A stretch of DNA of 64,000 nt, taken from contig NC_073693.1 in the NCBI RefSeq assembly GCF_029784155.1, forward strand, positions 333,152,009 through 333,216,008, read 5' to 3'. Origin of the DNA: Uranotaenia lowii (taxonomy: Eukaryota; Arthropoda; Insecta; Diptera; Culicidae). The notes beneath the pieces are model-generated. The model was not told where the DNA came from, ran no database searches, and was given only the letters and a program-made list of their open reading frames with translations. Each line of letters begins with the position of its first letter. Position 1 is the stretch's first letter. The translations under genes were made by a program, and so were the position numbers. Positions 1 through 9,011 of this stretch are shown here, one piece after another.

Positions 1-913
1 TGCCAGCTTTTTTTTCAGAAATAACTCAACAAAAATCGATTACTTTTGGAAGCAAAAGACAAGAAGACAATCTTTTATTATCCTCCAGGATCAGAGATAA
101 ATAAGTTCTGGCTGTGAAAGTATTAGATTAAAGTGAATAGTGAATCATTTATGAGATTAAGCACCAAAAATGCATAAAGTTAAGTTTCGCAAACAGCTTT
201 CATGCAATTTTTCGTAGTACTCATTAACATTTAAAAAATGTTGAACTGCCTCGTTCCTTGTACTCAAACTTCTATGCATTGCTTCAAACTAGCACACTCT
301 TTGAAAAGTTGAGGTACAGCCAGGAGATTCGAACTTCGTCCTTCAGGTTGAGAGTCGCGCACGTTACCACAGAACCATGCCTGATGCAGAACTCCAATAA
401 AACCTTTCAAAGCAAGAAAATAGAAGCAGAAAAAAAAACAACAATTTGTGAGATGTAATCACATTTTTCGAAATGACTAAAGTGAGGATTTTGACATCAA
501 AGCTTTATCCTCATACAATGATAATATCTCGATGAGATGGGTTTCGGCGAAGGTTTTTATATGCTCTCCTGATTGTGTAGATGTCTCGCTTTATCAGTTC
601 AAGCCAAATGAATATCCAATTACCATTATTTCACTAGCAATGTAACATTTTTCTGAGTTAAAGAGTGGAATTGACAAAAAATTTTCAGCACGTGGTTTTT
701 TTTATCCTATATTTGTACATCCTCTTATACATCCGCCCACCACAAGGGCGAAAAACTCATTGAAAAATACACGAAAACGCTCGAACTTCTAAACACTTAA
801 ACTTTTTCCTAGTCGGTAAAATCTGGAATTTTCAAAATTTTCACTCCGTTGGAATCTTTCTCCTAAAAATTGGGGACAAATTTACAATTTTCCAAAAGAC
901 ACTTCAGAAGCGT
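1..913. other. AT-rich non-coding stretch
   Basis: No convincing reading frame. The longest open stretch (258-458) has no recognisable motif and overlaps a decayed tRNA-like piece. Poly-A and poly-T runs are common. I see no promoter or RNA gene that I can defend. Confidence 0.6.
318..384 (-). repeat. Decayed tRNA-like fragment (tRNA-Glu-like)
   Basis: Read on the minus strand, this has a box-B-like GTTCGAATCTC preceded by an anticodon-loop-like CTCTCAA and an A-box-like TGGTTCTGTGG. The order and spacing fit a tRNA, and the loop plus following AAGG resemble tRNA-Glu(CTC). The acceptor, anticodon and T stems do not pair well, so it is not a working tRNA. Most likely a SINE head or tRNA pseudogene. 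Confidence 0.4.
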
Positions 914-950
914 AGTACACCTAGGTCTTTTTTTACACTGATATACGTAC

Positions 951-1040
951 CGCGTAAAAAAAAAACCGTGTAAAAAAAACCGTGTTAATTCCCGAAAACC
1001 GTGTAAAAAAAAACCGTGCTAATTGCGGAAAACCGTGTAA
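951..1040 (+). repeat. CCGTGTAAAAAA subterminal repeats, left end
   Basis: About five imperfect copies of CCGTG(T/C) followed by A-runs, some separated by TTAATTCCCGAAAA. The same motif on the same strand sits just inside the right end at 7826-7936, although the outermost termini are inverted. Such subterminal motifs are often transposase-binding sites in DNA transposons, but here that is only a possibility. Confidence 0.7.
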
Positions 1041-1063
1041 AAACTAGACTTTATACTTAAGAA

Positions 1064-2570
1064 ATGAGACTTGCGAACTGGTACCTTAGACTTGAGACCT
1101 GACAATTGAGACATGAGACCTGAGAACTGATACGTAAGACCTGAGACTTTCGACATGACACCTGAGACCTGAGACCTGAGATCTGAGACCTGAGACCTAA
1201 AACCTGAGACTTGAGACCTGAGACCTGAGACCTGAGACCTGAGACCTGAGACCTGAGACCTGAGACCTGAGATCTGAGACCTGAGACCTAAAACCTGAGA
1301 CTTGAGACCTGAGACCTGAGACCTGAGACCTGAGACCTGAGACATTAGATCTGAAACACAAAACATGATACCTGAGACATTAGACATGAGACATGAGACC
1401 TGAGGCATGAGACCTGAGACATGAGACCTGAGACATTAGACATGAGACATGAGACATGCTACATGAGACATGAGACATGAGACATGAGACATGAGACATG
1501 AGACATGAGACATGAGACATGAGACATGAGACATGAGACATGAGACATGAGACATGAGACATGAGACATGAGACATGAGACATGAGACATGAGACATGAG
1601 GCATGAGACATTAGACCTGAGACCTAAGACATGAGACAAGAGACATGAGACATTAGACATTAGACATTAGACTTTAGACATTAGACATTAGACATGAGAC
1701 ATGAGACATTGGACATGAGACTTGAGACTTGAGACCTGAGACATTGGACATGAGACTTGAGACTTGAGACCTGAGACATGAGACATTAGACATTAGACAT
1801 TAGACATTAGACATTAGACATTAGGCATTAGACATTAGACATTAGACATTAGACATTAGACATTAGACATTAGACATTAGACATTAGACATTAGACATTA
1901 GACATTAGACATTAGACATTAGACATTAGACATTAGACATTAGACATTAGACATTAGACAATAGACATTAGACATTAGACATTAGACATTAGACATTAGA
2001 CATTAAACATGAGACATGAGACATGAGACATTAGACCTGAGACATTAGATATGAGACATGAGACATTAGACCTGAGACATTAGACATGAGACTTGAGACA
2101 TGAGACATTAGACATCAGGCATGAGACATGAGACATGAAACATGAGACATGAGACATGAGACATGAGACATGAGACATGAGACATGAGACATGAGACATG
2201 AGACATGAGACATGAGACATGAGACTCGAGACTTGAGACCTGAGACATGAGACAAGAGACATGAGACATTAGACATTGGACATGAGACATGAGACATGAG
2301 ACATGAGACATTGGACATGAGACTTGAGACTTGAGACCTGAGACATGAGACATTAGACAATAGACATTAGACATTAGACATTAGACATTAGACAGTAGAC
2401 ATTAGACATTAGACATTAAACATGAGACATGAGACATGAGACATTAGACCTGAGACATTAGACATGAGACTTGAGACATGAGACATTAGACATTAGACAT
2501 GAGACATGAGACATTAGACATTAGACATTAGACATTAGACATTAAACATGAGACATGAGACATGAGGCAT
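1064..2570 (+). repeat. 7-bp minisatellite, GAGACAT orientation
   Basis: Tandem 7-bp units GAGAC(A/C)T and GACATTA, about 215 in all. The variants occur in blocks: GAGACCT near 1150-1360, GAGACAT near 1380-1620, GACATTA near 1660-2010, then mixed. Block structure like this is typical of local unequal exchange. The orientation flips at about 2570. Because three units make seven codons, the array reads as MSHVSCL-like peptides in several frames. These are artefacts. Confidence 0.9.
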
Positions 2571-2634
2571 GGGTCTCAGGTCTCAAATCTCCGGTCTCAG
2601 GTCTAATGTCTCAGGTCTAATGTCTCAAGTCTCA
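2571..2634 (-). repeat. 7-bp minisatellite, start of inverted arm
   Basis: After the flip the units read GTCTCAG or GTCTAAT on the plus strand. This short segment is cut by the SINE pair that starts at about 2633, and the array resumes near 3040. Confidence 0.85.
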
Positions 2635-2807
2635 TTTTCATATGTGATGAAAGAAATTAGTGAAACATGAACTATCAAAGAACGAAAGAACATAAGCCGT
2701 AAATATCATGAAAATTTCGAAAAAGATACAACGGCTCACCGACAGGACTTGAACCTGCAATCTCCGCTTCGGTACAACGGCGCGTTAGCCAATTCCACCA
2801 CGGTGAA
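2633..2807 (-). repeat. SINE copy with tRNA-like head (minus strand, left arm of a palindrome)
   Basis: The head at 2735-2807 folds as a full 73-nt cloverleaf on the minus strand. The 7-bp acceptor stem is TTCACCG with CGGTGAG, the anticodon stem is CCGTT with AGCGG, and the T arm is GCAGG-TTCAAGT-CCTGT. The anticodon loop GTACCGA would give ACC, which eukaryotic nuclear tRNAs do not normally use, so I read it as a SINE head and not a gene. The 3' half (AGATTGCAGGTTCAAGTCC) most resembles tRNA-Arg. The tail runs to 2633, where minisatellite begins. A near-identical copy lies head-to-head at 2811-3023. Confidence 0.75.
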
Positions 2808-2810
2808 CGT

Positions 2811-3023
2811 GATGGAACCGGCGGACACGAGCCTAATGCGCCGTTGTACCGAAGCGGAGATTGCAGGTTCAAGTCCTGTCGGTGAGCCGTTGTATCTTTT
2901 TCGAAATTTTCATGATATTTACGGCTTATGTTCTTTCGTTCTTTGATAGTTCATGTTTCTCTAATTTCTTTCATCACATATGAAAATGTGATCATTTTCA
3001 GGTACAAAGATGTACCAAGCGAT
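2811..3023 (+). repeat. SINE copy, plus strand, right arm of a palindrome
   Basis: From about 2838 this is nearly the exact reverse complement of the copy at 2633-2793. It runs further in its tail, ending near GATGTACCAAG at about 3023. Its 5' tRNA half (2811-2837) differs from the left copy and has lost the acceptor strand, so only the left copy keeps a full cloverleaf. A third, truncated copy sits at 14447-14587 and shares the same tail, which helps define the family's 3' end. Confidence 0.75.
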
Positions 3024-3039
3024 TTCATAACATCAGTAT

Positions 3040-3302
3040 TGGTCTCAAGTCTAATGTCTCAGGTCTAATGCCTCAGGTCTAATGTCTCATGTCTCAAGTC
3101 TCAGGTCTAATGTCTCATGTCTTATGTCTCAGGTCTCATGTCTCATGTCTCATGTCTCATGTCTCATGTCTCATGTCTCATGTCTCATGTCTCATGTCTC
3201 ATGTCTCATGTCTCAGGTCTCAGGTCTCATGTCTCATGTCTCATGTCTCTTGTCTCATGTCTAATGTCTAATGTCTCATGTCTCATGTCTCAGGTCTAAT
3301 GT
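3040..3302 (-). repeat. 7-bp minisatellite, ATGTCTC orientation, left of the RTE
   Basis: Tandem ATGTCTC and GTCTAAT units on the plus strand. The array ends with CAGGTCTAATGT (3291-3302) at the 3' end of the RTE element. The same 12 bases occur at 6676-6687 on the other side, so the RTE split a continuous array. Confidence 0.85.
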
Positions 3303-3339
3303 TATTTTTATTTTATTTTTATTTACATAGTATTCCGTC

Positions 3340-6324
3340 TCACGACATAACTTGACGAACATAATTCCTAAAATTCACTCGGTTCATAGCAACCGTTCTC
3401 CAATTTCTCGGGCACCCCACGTTCGCCAGATCACGCTCCACTTGGTCTAACCACCTCGCTCGTTGCGCCCCCGCTCGTCTTGTTCCTACCGGATTCGTAG
3501 CGAACACCTGTTTTGCAGGACAGTCGTCCGGCATTCTCGCAACATGTCCAGCCCAGCGTATCCGGCCAGCTTTCACCACCTTCTGGATACTGGGTTCGCC
3601 GTAGAGTCGCGCGAGCTCGTGGTTCATCCTTCGCCTCCACACTCCGTTCTCCTGTACGCCGCCAAAGATGGTTCTTAACACTCGTCGCTCGAATACTCCG
3701 AGTGTACGCAGGTCCTCCTCGAGCAATATCCATGTCTCGTGCCCGTAGAGAACAACCGGTCTAATAAGCGTCATATACAGGTTACACTTCGTACGAGGGC
3801 AAAGTCTTCTCGACCGCAGTTGCTTGTGGAGTCCATAGTAGGCACGACTTCCGCTGATAATTCGCCTCCGGATCTCACGGCTGGTGTCATTGTCTGCGGT
3901 CACCAGTGAGCCGAGATAGACAAAGTCTTCGACTATCTCCAGCTCGTCGCCGTCGATCATGACCTTGTTATTACTGGACAAGCGGGTTCGGTCGGTCTCG
4001 GATCCGCAGGCCAGCATGTACTTCGTCTTGGACGTATTAATCATCAACCCAATCCTTCCTGCTTCGCGTTTCAGTTTGCGGTAGATCTCCTCCACCGCCG
4101 CAGATGATCTGCCGACTATATCAATGTCATCGGCAAAGCAGATAAGTTGACTGGATCTGTTGAAAATCGTGCCCCGCATTTCGCCCACCGCTCGTCGAAT
4201 AACACCTTCTAGCGCCACGTTGAACATCATGCAGGATAGACCATCACCTTGTCGAAGCCCCCTGCGCGATTCGAATGAACTCGACAATTCACCCGAAATC
4301 CGCACACAGCACTGCGTTCCATCCATCGTCGCCTTGATCAGTCTGATTAGCTTCCCGGAAAAGCCGTTCTCGTCCATGATTTTCCATAGCTCGTTACGGT
4401 CGATCGTGTCGTATGCGGCTTTGAAGTCGATGAATAGATGATGCGTAGGGACTTGGTGTTCACGGCATTTTTGGAGGATTTGCCGTAATGTGAATATCTG
4501 GTCCGTCGTAGACCGTCCCTCCATGAAGCCGGCCTGATGACTTCCCACGAATCTGTTTGCTTGTGGCGTGAGGCGGCGGAGTAGGATTCGGGACAACACT
4601 TTGTAGGCGGCATTGAGGACAGTGATCGCTCGGTAGTTCTCACAGTCCAATTTGTCGCCCTTCTTGTAGATGGGGCATATTACCCCCTCCTTCCACTCCT
4701 CCGGTAGCTGTTCTATGTCCCAGATCCGGACTATCAACCGGTGTAGGCAGTCGGCCAACCTGTCCGGGCCCATTTTGATGAGTTCAGCTGCGATGCCATC
4801 CTTCCCAGCCGACTTGTTTCTATTCAGCTGGCGAATGGCTTCCTTAACTTCACTCATCGTTGGGAGTGGCTCCTCTTCGTCGTTGGCTACGCCGGCGATG
4901 TACCTTCCCCCACCGTCTTGATCTCCTGCATGTGCGCCGTTCAGGTGTTCATCGAAGTGCTGCTTCCACCTTTTGATCACCTCACGATTGTCCGTCAGGA
5001 TACCCCCGTCCTTATCCCGGCACATTTCGGCTTGCGGCACGAAGCCTTTGCGGGATGCGTTGAGTTTCTGATAGAACTTTCGTGTTTCTTGGGAACGATG
5101 CAGCTGCTCCAGCTCCTCGAGCTCCTCCTCCTCCAGGCGGCGCTTTTTCTCCTGGAAAAGTCGGACTCGCTGCCTCTTCCGCTGTCGGTGATTTTCCACA
5201 TTTCGACGGGTGCCTCTTTGCACTACTGCCGCCCGCGCGGCATTCTCTTCGTCCATCACCCTCCTACACTCCTCGTCGAACCAGTCGTTCCGTCGAGATC
5301 GCTCCACATAACCGATGACGTTCTCCGCAGCACTGTTGATGGCTGTTTTGATGGTATCCCAACAGTCCTCGAGAGGGGCTTCGTCAAGCTCGCCCTCTGC
5401 CGGCAGCGCTGCTTCGACCGATTGCGCGTAGTCTGCCGCGACCTCAGGTTGCTTCAGTCGCGCGATGTTTAACCGAGGCGGGCGCCGGTTTCGCTTGTTG
5501 TTCACTACGGAGAGTTTTGGGCGCATCTTCACCATCACCAGATAATGGTCCGACTCGATGTTGGCGCCCCGACAGGATCTGACGTCGATGATGTCCGAAA
5601 AGTGCCGGCTGTCGATCAAAACGTGGTCGATCTGTGATTGAGTTTGGTACGGTGATCTCCAGGTGTACTTGTGTGGGAGGCGGTGCTGAAAAAAGGTACT
5701 ACGTACGGCCATTCGTTTGGAGGCGGCGAAATCAATGAGTCTGAGGCCGTTTTCGTTGGTCAGCTGGTGCGCGCTGAACCTTCCAATTGTCGGTTTAAAT
5801 TCCTCCTCCTGGCCGAGCTGAGCATTGAAATCCCCGATGACGATCTTGATATCATGTTTTGGGCAACGGTCGTATTCACGCTCCAGCTGCGCGTAGAATT
5901 CGTCTTTGTCGTCACCGGTACTTCCGAGGTGAGGGCTGTGCACGTTGATGATGCTGATGTTGAAGAACCGGCCCTTGATTCTCAACCGGCACATTCGTGA
6001 GTTGATCGGCCACCACCCGATCACGCGCTTTTGCATCTTTCCCATCACTATAAAAGCTGTTCCAAGCTCGTGTGTGTTGCCGCAGCTCTGGTAGATGGCA
6101 CGACCATCTGGATACGTTCGTACCGTGGAGCCCTTCCAGCATACCTCCTGCAGCGCTACGATGTCGAATTTGCGGCTCTTCAATTCGTTGGAGAGCACGT
6201 GGGTACTGCCCACAAAATTTAGAGATCGGCAGTTCCATGTTCCAAGATTCCAATCGCTAGTCCCTTTTCGTCGCGTGGGTCTTTGCCGATTTCCATCCGG
6301 AATTTGTTGTTCGTTATTCGTTGC
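3340..6324 (-). CDS. RTE ORF2: endonuclease-reverse transcriptase, start codon missing
   Basis: This is the replication enzyme of the element: it would nick chromosomal DNA and copy the element RNA into the nick. Counting residues from codon 6213-6211, the AP-endonuclease-like domain shows E23 (in LQEV), GDFN at 127-130, QIDH with D196, and SDHY at 221-224. A basic and glutamate-rich coiled-coil-like linker lies around 340-375. The RT domain has FIDFKAAYD with D596, GLRQGDGLS near 652 and FADDI with D695/D696. The C-terminal part has the VLYGHETW and WAGHVARM blocks common in RTE proteins. The frame stays open upstream of 6213 and includes the expected GTWN motif, up to a stop at 6325-6327, but holds no ATG. 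The natural start is therefore lost or lies in another frame. The rest is intact, about 994 codons. The clade call rests on motifs only. Confidence 0.85.
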   Translation of the reverse strand, partial: ATNNEQQIPDGNRQRPTRRKGTSDWNLGTWNCRSLNFVGSTHVLSNELKSRKFDIVALQEVCWKGSTVRTYPDGRAIYQSCGNTHELGTAFIVMGKMQKRVIGWWPINSRMCRLRIKGRFFNISIINVHSPHLGSTGDDKDEFYAQLEREYDRCPKHDIKIVIGDFNAQLGQEEEFKPTIGRFSAHQLTNENGLRLIDFAASKRMAVRSTFFQHRLPHKYTWRSPYQTQSQIDHVLIDSRHFSDIIDVRSCRGANIESDHYLVMVKMRPKLSVVNNKRNRRPPRLNIARLKQPEVAADYAQSVEAALPAEGELDEAPLEDCWDTIKTAINSAAENVIGYVERSRRNDWFDEECRRVMDEENAARAAVVQRGTRRNVENHRQRKRQRVRLFQEKKRRLEEEELEELEQLHRSQETRKFYQKLNASRKGFVPQAEMCRDKDGGILTDNREVIKRWKQHFDEHLNGAHAGDQDGGGRYIAGVANDEEEPLPTMSEVKEAIRQLNRNKSAGKDGIAAELIKMGPDRLADCLHRLIVRIWDIEQLPEEWKEGVICPIYKKGDKLDCENYRAITVLNAAYKVLSRILLRRLTPQANRFVGSHQAGFMEGRSTTDQIFTLRQILQKCREHQVPTHHLFIDFKAAYDTIDRNELWKIMDENGFSGKLIRLIKATMDGTQCCVRISGELSSSFESRRGLRQGDGLSCMMFNVALEGVIRRAVGEMRGTIFNRSSQLICFADDIDIVGRSSAAVEEIYRKLKREAGRIGLMINTSKTKYMLACGSETDRTRLSSNNKVMIDGDELEIVEDFVYLGSLVTADNDTSREIRRRIISGSRAYYGLHKQLRSRRLCPRTKCNLYMTLIRPVVLYGHETWILLEEDLRTLGVFERRVLRTIFGGVQENGVWRRRMNHELARLYGEPSIQKVVKAGRIRWAGHVARMPDDCPAKQVFATNPVGTRRAGAQRARWLDQVERDLANVGCPRNWRTVAMNRVNFRNYVRQVMS

Positions 6325-6439
6325 TTATGTTTTTTAGTAGTCACAGGCTCGCAAGGCCCGCAGCTAACCCCACTATCTCGCAGGAGGACCGTCGTGATGT
6401 TGCTGTTTTGGGTCCCGAACACCACCAGGACGTTGTTGC

Positions 6440-6675
6440 ACTCCGCACGCCGCCCCTAACATGGAGAACAGACGCGTACGAAGCCCCCTAACTCATTCTG
6501 CATGCGACCAAAGCATCCACCGGGGTTGGGTACCCGATCTCCGCTAAGGTTGCTCGCACCCCAGCTAGTACCACGGGGAGGTAGAGAATCGGAGTTGCAG
6601 ACAAGAGGTGATATGACCACTACCCGAAGGTTGGGTGTATGGGGTCTCGAGTTGCACATTGTCTACTTCACTAGC
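6440..6675 (-). promoter_or_regulatory. RTE 5' region shared with the second RTE
   Basis: On the minus strand this precedes ORF2 and closely matches the 5' region of the second RTE (12190-12373 and 13200-13225), including GGTACCCAACCCCGG and TGGTCGCATGC. Both copies can read a peptide containing WGASNLSGDRVPNPGG (here within 6456-6659). It could be a 5' UTR promoter module or a remnant of a small ORF1. Confidence 0.6.
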
Positions 6676-6680
6676 CAGGT

Positions 6681-7747
6681 CTAATGTCTCATGTCTCAAG
6701 TCTAATGTCTAACGTCTCATGTCTCAGGTCTCAAGTCTCAGGTCTTATGTCTCATGTCTAATGTCTCAAGTCTGTCTCAGGTCTCAGGTCTAATGTCTAA
6801 TGTCTCATATCTCATGTTTCATGTCTCATGTCTCATGTCTCATGTCTCATGTCTCATGTCTCATGTCTCAGGTCTCATGTCTCATGTCTCATGTCTAATG
6901 TCTAATGTCTCAGGTCTCAGGTTTCAGGTCTCAGGTCTCATGTCTCAGGTCTCATGTCTCAGGTCTCATGTCTCATGTCTAATGTCTCAGGTCTAATGTC
7001 TCATGTCTCATGTCTCATGTCTAATGTCTCAGGTCTAATGTCTCATGTCTCAGGTCTCAGGTCTCATGTCTCAGGTCTCAGGTCTCAAGTCTCATGTCTC
7101 AGGTCTAAAGTCTCATGTCTTGTGTCTCGTGTCTGAGGTCTCAGGTCTCATGTCTCAGGTCTGATGTCTCAAGCCTCAGGTCTCAGGTCTCATGTCTCAG
7201 GTCTCATGTCTCATGTCTCATGTCTCATGTCTCATGTCTCATGTCTCATGTCTCATGTCTAATGTCTAATGTCTCAGGTCTCAGGTCTCAGGTCTCAGGT
7301 CTCATGTCTCAGGTCTCATGTCTCAGGTCTCATGTCTCATGTCTAATGTCTCAGGTCTAATGTCTCATGTCTCATGTCTCATGTCTAATGTCTCAGGTCT
7401 AATGTCTAATGTCTCAGGTCTCAGGTCTCAGGTCTCAAGTCTCATGTCTCAGGTCTAAAGTCTCATGTCTTGTGTCTCGTGTCTCAGGTCTCATGTCTCA
7501 GGTCTGATGTCTCAAGCCTCAGGTCTCAGGTCTCATGTCTCAGGTCTAATGTCTTATGTCTTGTGTCTGAGATCTCAAGTCTCATATTTCAGGTCTCAAG
7601 TCTCAGTTCTAATGTCTCAGGTCTCAGGTCTCAGGTCTCAGGTCTCAGGTCTCAGGTCTCAGGTCTCAGGTCTCAGGTCTCAGGTCTTAAGTCTCATGTC
7701 TCAGGTCTCAGGGGTCTCATGTTTCACGTTCTTAGTCTCAGAGCTAA
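6681..7747 (-). repeat. 7-bp minisatellite, ATGTCTC orientation, right of the RTE
   Basis: About 150 tandem units on the plus strand, mostly CTCATGT and CTCAGGT with CTAATGT variants. A longer composite of roughly 330 bp seems to repeat: a segment with TGTGTCTCGTGTC near 7121 comes back near 7471 in much the same setting. This suggests a higher-order duplication inside the array. Confidence 0.85.
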
Positions 7748-7825
7748 GATATTCCAAACTTCAAAAAGATTCTAAGTGTGTTCCTTTGAAAAGGACTTTT
7801 CTGAAAAGGATATTTTCTCTCAAAA

Positions 7826-7936
7826 ACCGTGTTATTTCGCGAAAACCGTGTAAAAAAAAACCGTGTTAATTCCCGAAAACCGTGTAAAAAAGCCGTGTAA
7901 AAAAAAACCGTGTAAAAAAAACCGTGTAAAAAAAAC
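7826..7936 (+). repeat. CCGTGTAAAAAA subterminal repeats, right end
   Basis: Six or more copies of CCGTGTAAAAAA, some separated by TTAATTCCCGAAAA as at the left end. They end in the inverted terminus at 7924-7947. Confidence 0.7.
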
Positions 7937-7947
7937 CTAGGTGTACT

Positions 7948-8984
7948 TCTACTGACAGTCTAACTGTCTTATTTTTTGTTTAACATTTTAATTTTTATTT
8001 GATGTTAAACCTCTTAAACCAATTTTTCTCTGAAAAATACGCATGATTTATGATTTGATTTTTTATGAAAACATACCACTTGAGTCCTACGAATAACTTT
8101 ATCGTTTAGGAAACAGTTTTCAATTTTTTTTTTATTTAACATTGCATAACTTAAATATACTAACTCAATTTCAGTACTTTTTCGGTTGGAATCATTTAAC
8201 ATATTTGTCGATTTGTTGTCGTTTTTCTAAACCCCACCCGAAAACAATAAAAGAATACCTTGTTGCCAATTTTTATCATTAGTTGCTCATTGAGCTTTTT
8301 CTTATTTAAAATATTTTCAAGATGGATGGAAAATCATGAATCTAAAATCGAAATTAAAATCATTTTTACAAAAAAGGGAGTACATATATGAGTTTGAAAA
8401 ATAAAGAGAATTTTGATTTCAATATCTTAGTTCAGATTTTGAATTCGTTATCAGCCAACATTAAAAAAAATTAGTATTGTTTCTCGAAAATGAATAAATT
8501 CATGAAATTTATGTGTGTGAGTGTGTGTAAAAGATGGAAATAAAAATATAATAATCCCATTAAATATAACAAAAAAAAACATAACACAAAAATCAGTCAT
8601 GAATTTTGTTTCCGAACATGGCTGAGTTTCAAGATTCACACCAATCCATAATATTGTCAAAACTGTCAAAATTCAATTTAAAAGCTATCTTCCAGTTTCA
8701 GATTTGACAAAAAAAAGTTTGATAATTTCAATTGAATTTGATTATGACTCTTCTTTAAAAAATAGTTTCAACTACCAACACAAGAAAACAGCATTTTTGC
8801 TGCAGCAAATGTATTTATAAATGTTTCAAAAAATTTTGGCATCCCAAATTCGAATATTTCGTTAGAATTTGTCTATCACCTGAAGTTTTGGTGCTATGAC
8901 TCATATAATTTTAAAATTTACCAATTTTTACTAAATTCCAGCTTATTTTCTATCTATTTATTTTGTTTTATTTCGCGAACGATC
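7948..8984. other. AT-rich non-coding stretch
   Basis: Only short, motif-free open frames. A small GT-rich microsatellite (about 8512-8528) is the single distinct feature. Confidence 0.6.
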
Positions 8985-9011
8985 CAGAATTAACTAACTT
9001 ACTTAACTTAC

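Larger units (their letters stand above)
3303..6675 (-). mobile_element. RTE-type non-LTR retrotransposon inserted in the minisatellite
   Basis: The element runs on the minus strand: 5' region about 6440-6675, ORF2 6324-3340, then a very short 3' UTR ending in an AAAAT-rich tail at 3303-3330. One endonuclease-RT protein and a short simple-repeat tail instead of long poly-A are usual for the RTE group. The 12-base flanking repeat CAGGTCTAATGT (3291-3302 and 6676-6687) is a plausible target-site duplication, but it lies in tandem repeats, so its length is uncertain. Confidence 0.8.
914..7947. mobile_element. Composite foldback-like unit with short inverted ends and minisatellite arms
   Basis: The outer ends are inverted copies of each other: AGTACACCTAGGT followed by a T-run and ACAC on the left (914-938), and GTGT, an A-run and ACCTAGGTGTACT on the right (7924-7947). 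Just inside each end lie several copies of CCGTGTAAAAAA (951-1040 and 7826-7936). Between them a 7-bp minisatellite runs as GAGACAT up to about 2570 and as ATGTCTC from there on, so the unit folds back on itself around 2570. A SINE pair and an RTE element interrupt the right arm. Drosophila Foldback elements have this kind of arm made of tandem repeats. No transposase and no clear target-site duplication are visible, so calling it one mobile unit is inference. Confidence 0.5.

Noticed and set aside
1380..1604. CRISPR-like array
   Set aside because: Contiguous tandem units with no unique spacers, in a eukaryotic setting.
1019..2374. MSHVSCL-repeat peptides on the minus strand (also 3082-3299 and 6754-7775 on plus)
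   Set aside because: Direct product of a 7-bp tandem repeat (three units make seven codons). Several overlapping frames give the same text.
2735..2807. A functional or organelle-derived tRNA gene
   Set aside because: The cloverleaf is good, but the anticodon would be ACC and the sequence sits at the head of a repeated SINE-like unit, so a working gene is unlikely.
3340..6213. Host endonuclease or reverse-transcriptase-like gene
   Set aside because: RTE-type architecture, simple-repeat tail, position inside a minisatellite and a flanking duplication all show a retrotransposon.
6440..6675. HDV-like self-cleaving ribozyme at the RTE 5' end
   Set aside because: Such ribozymes occur in RTE and R2 elements, but I could not trace the nested double-pseudoknot pairing by eye. 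Left as a check to run.
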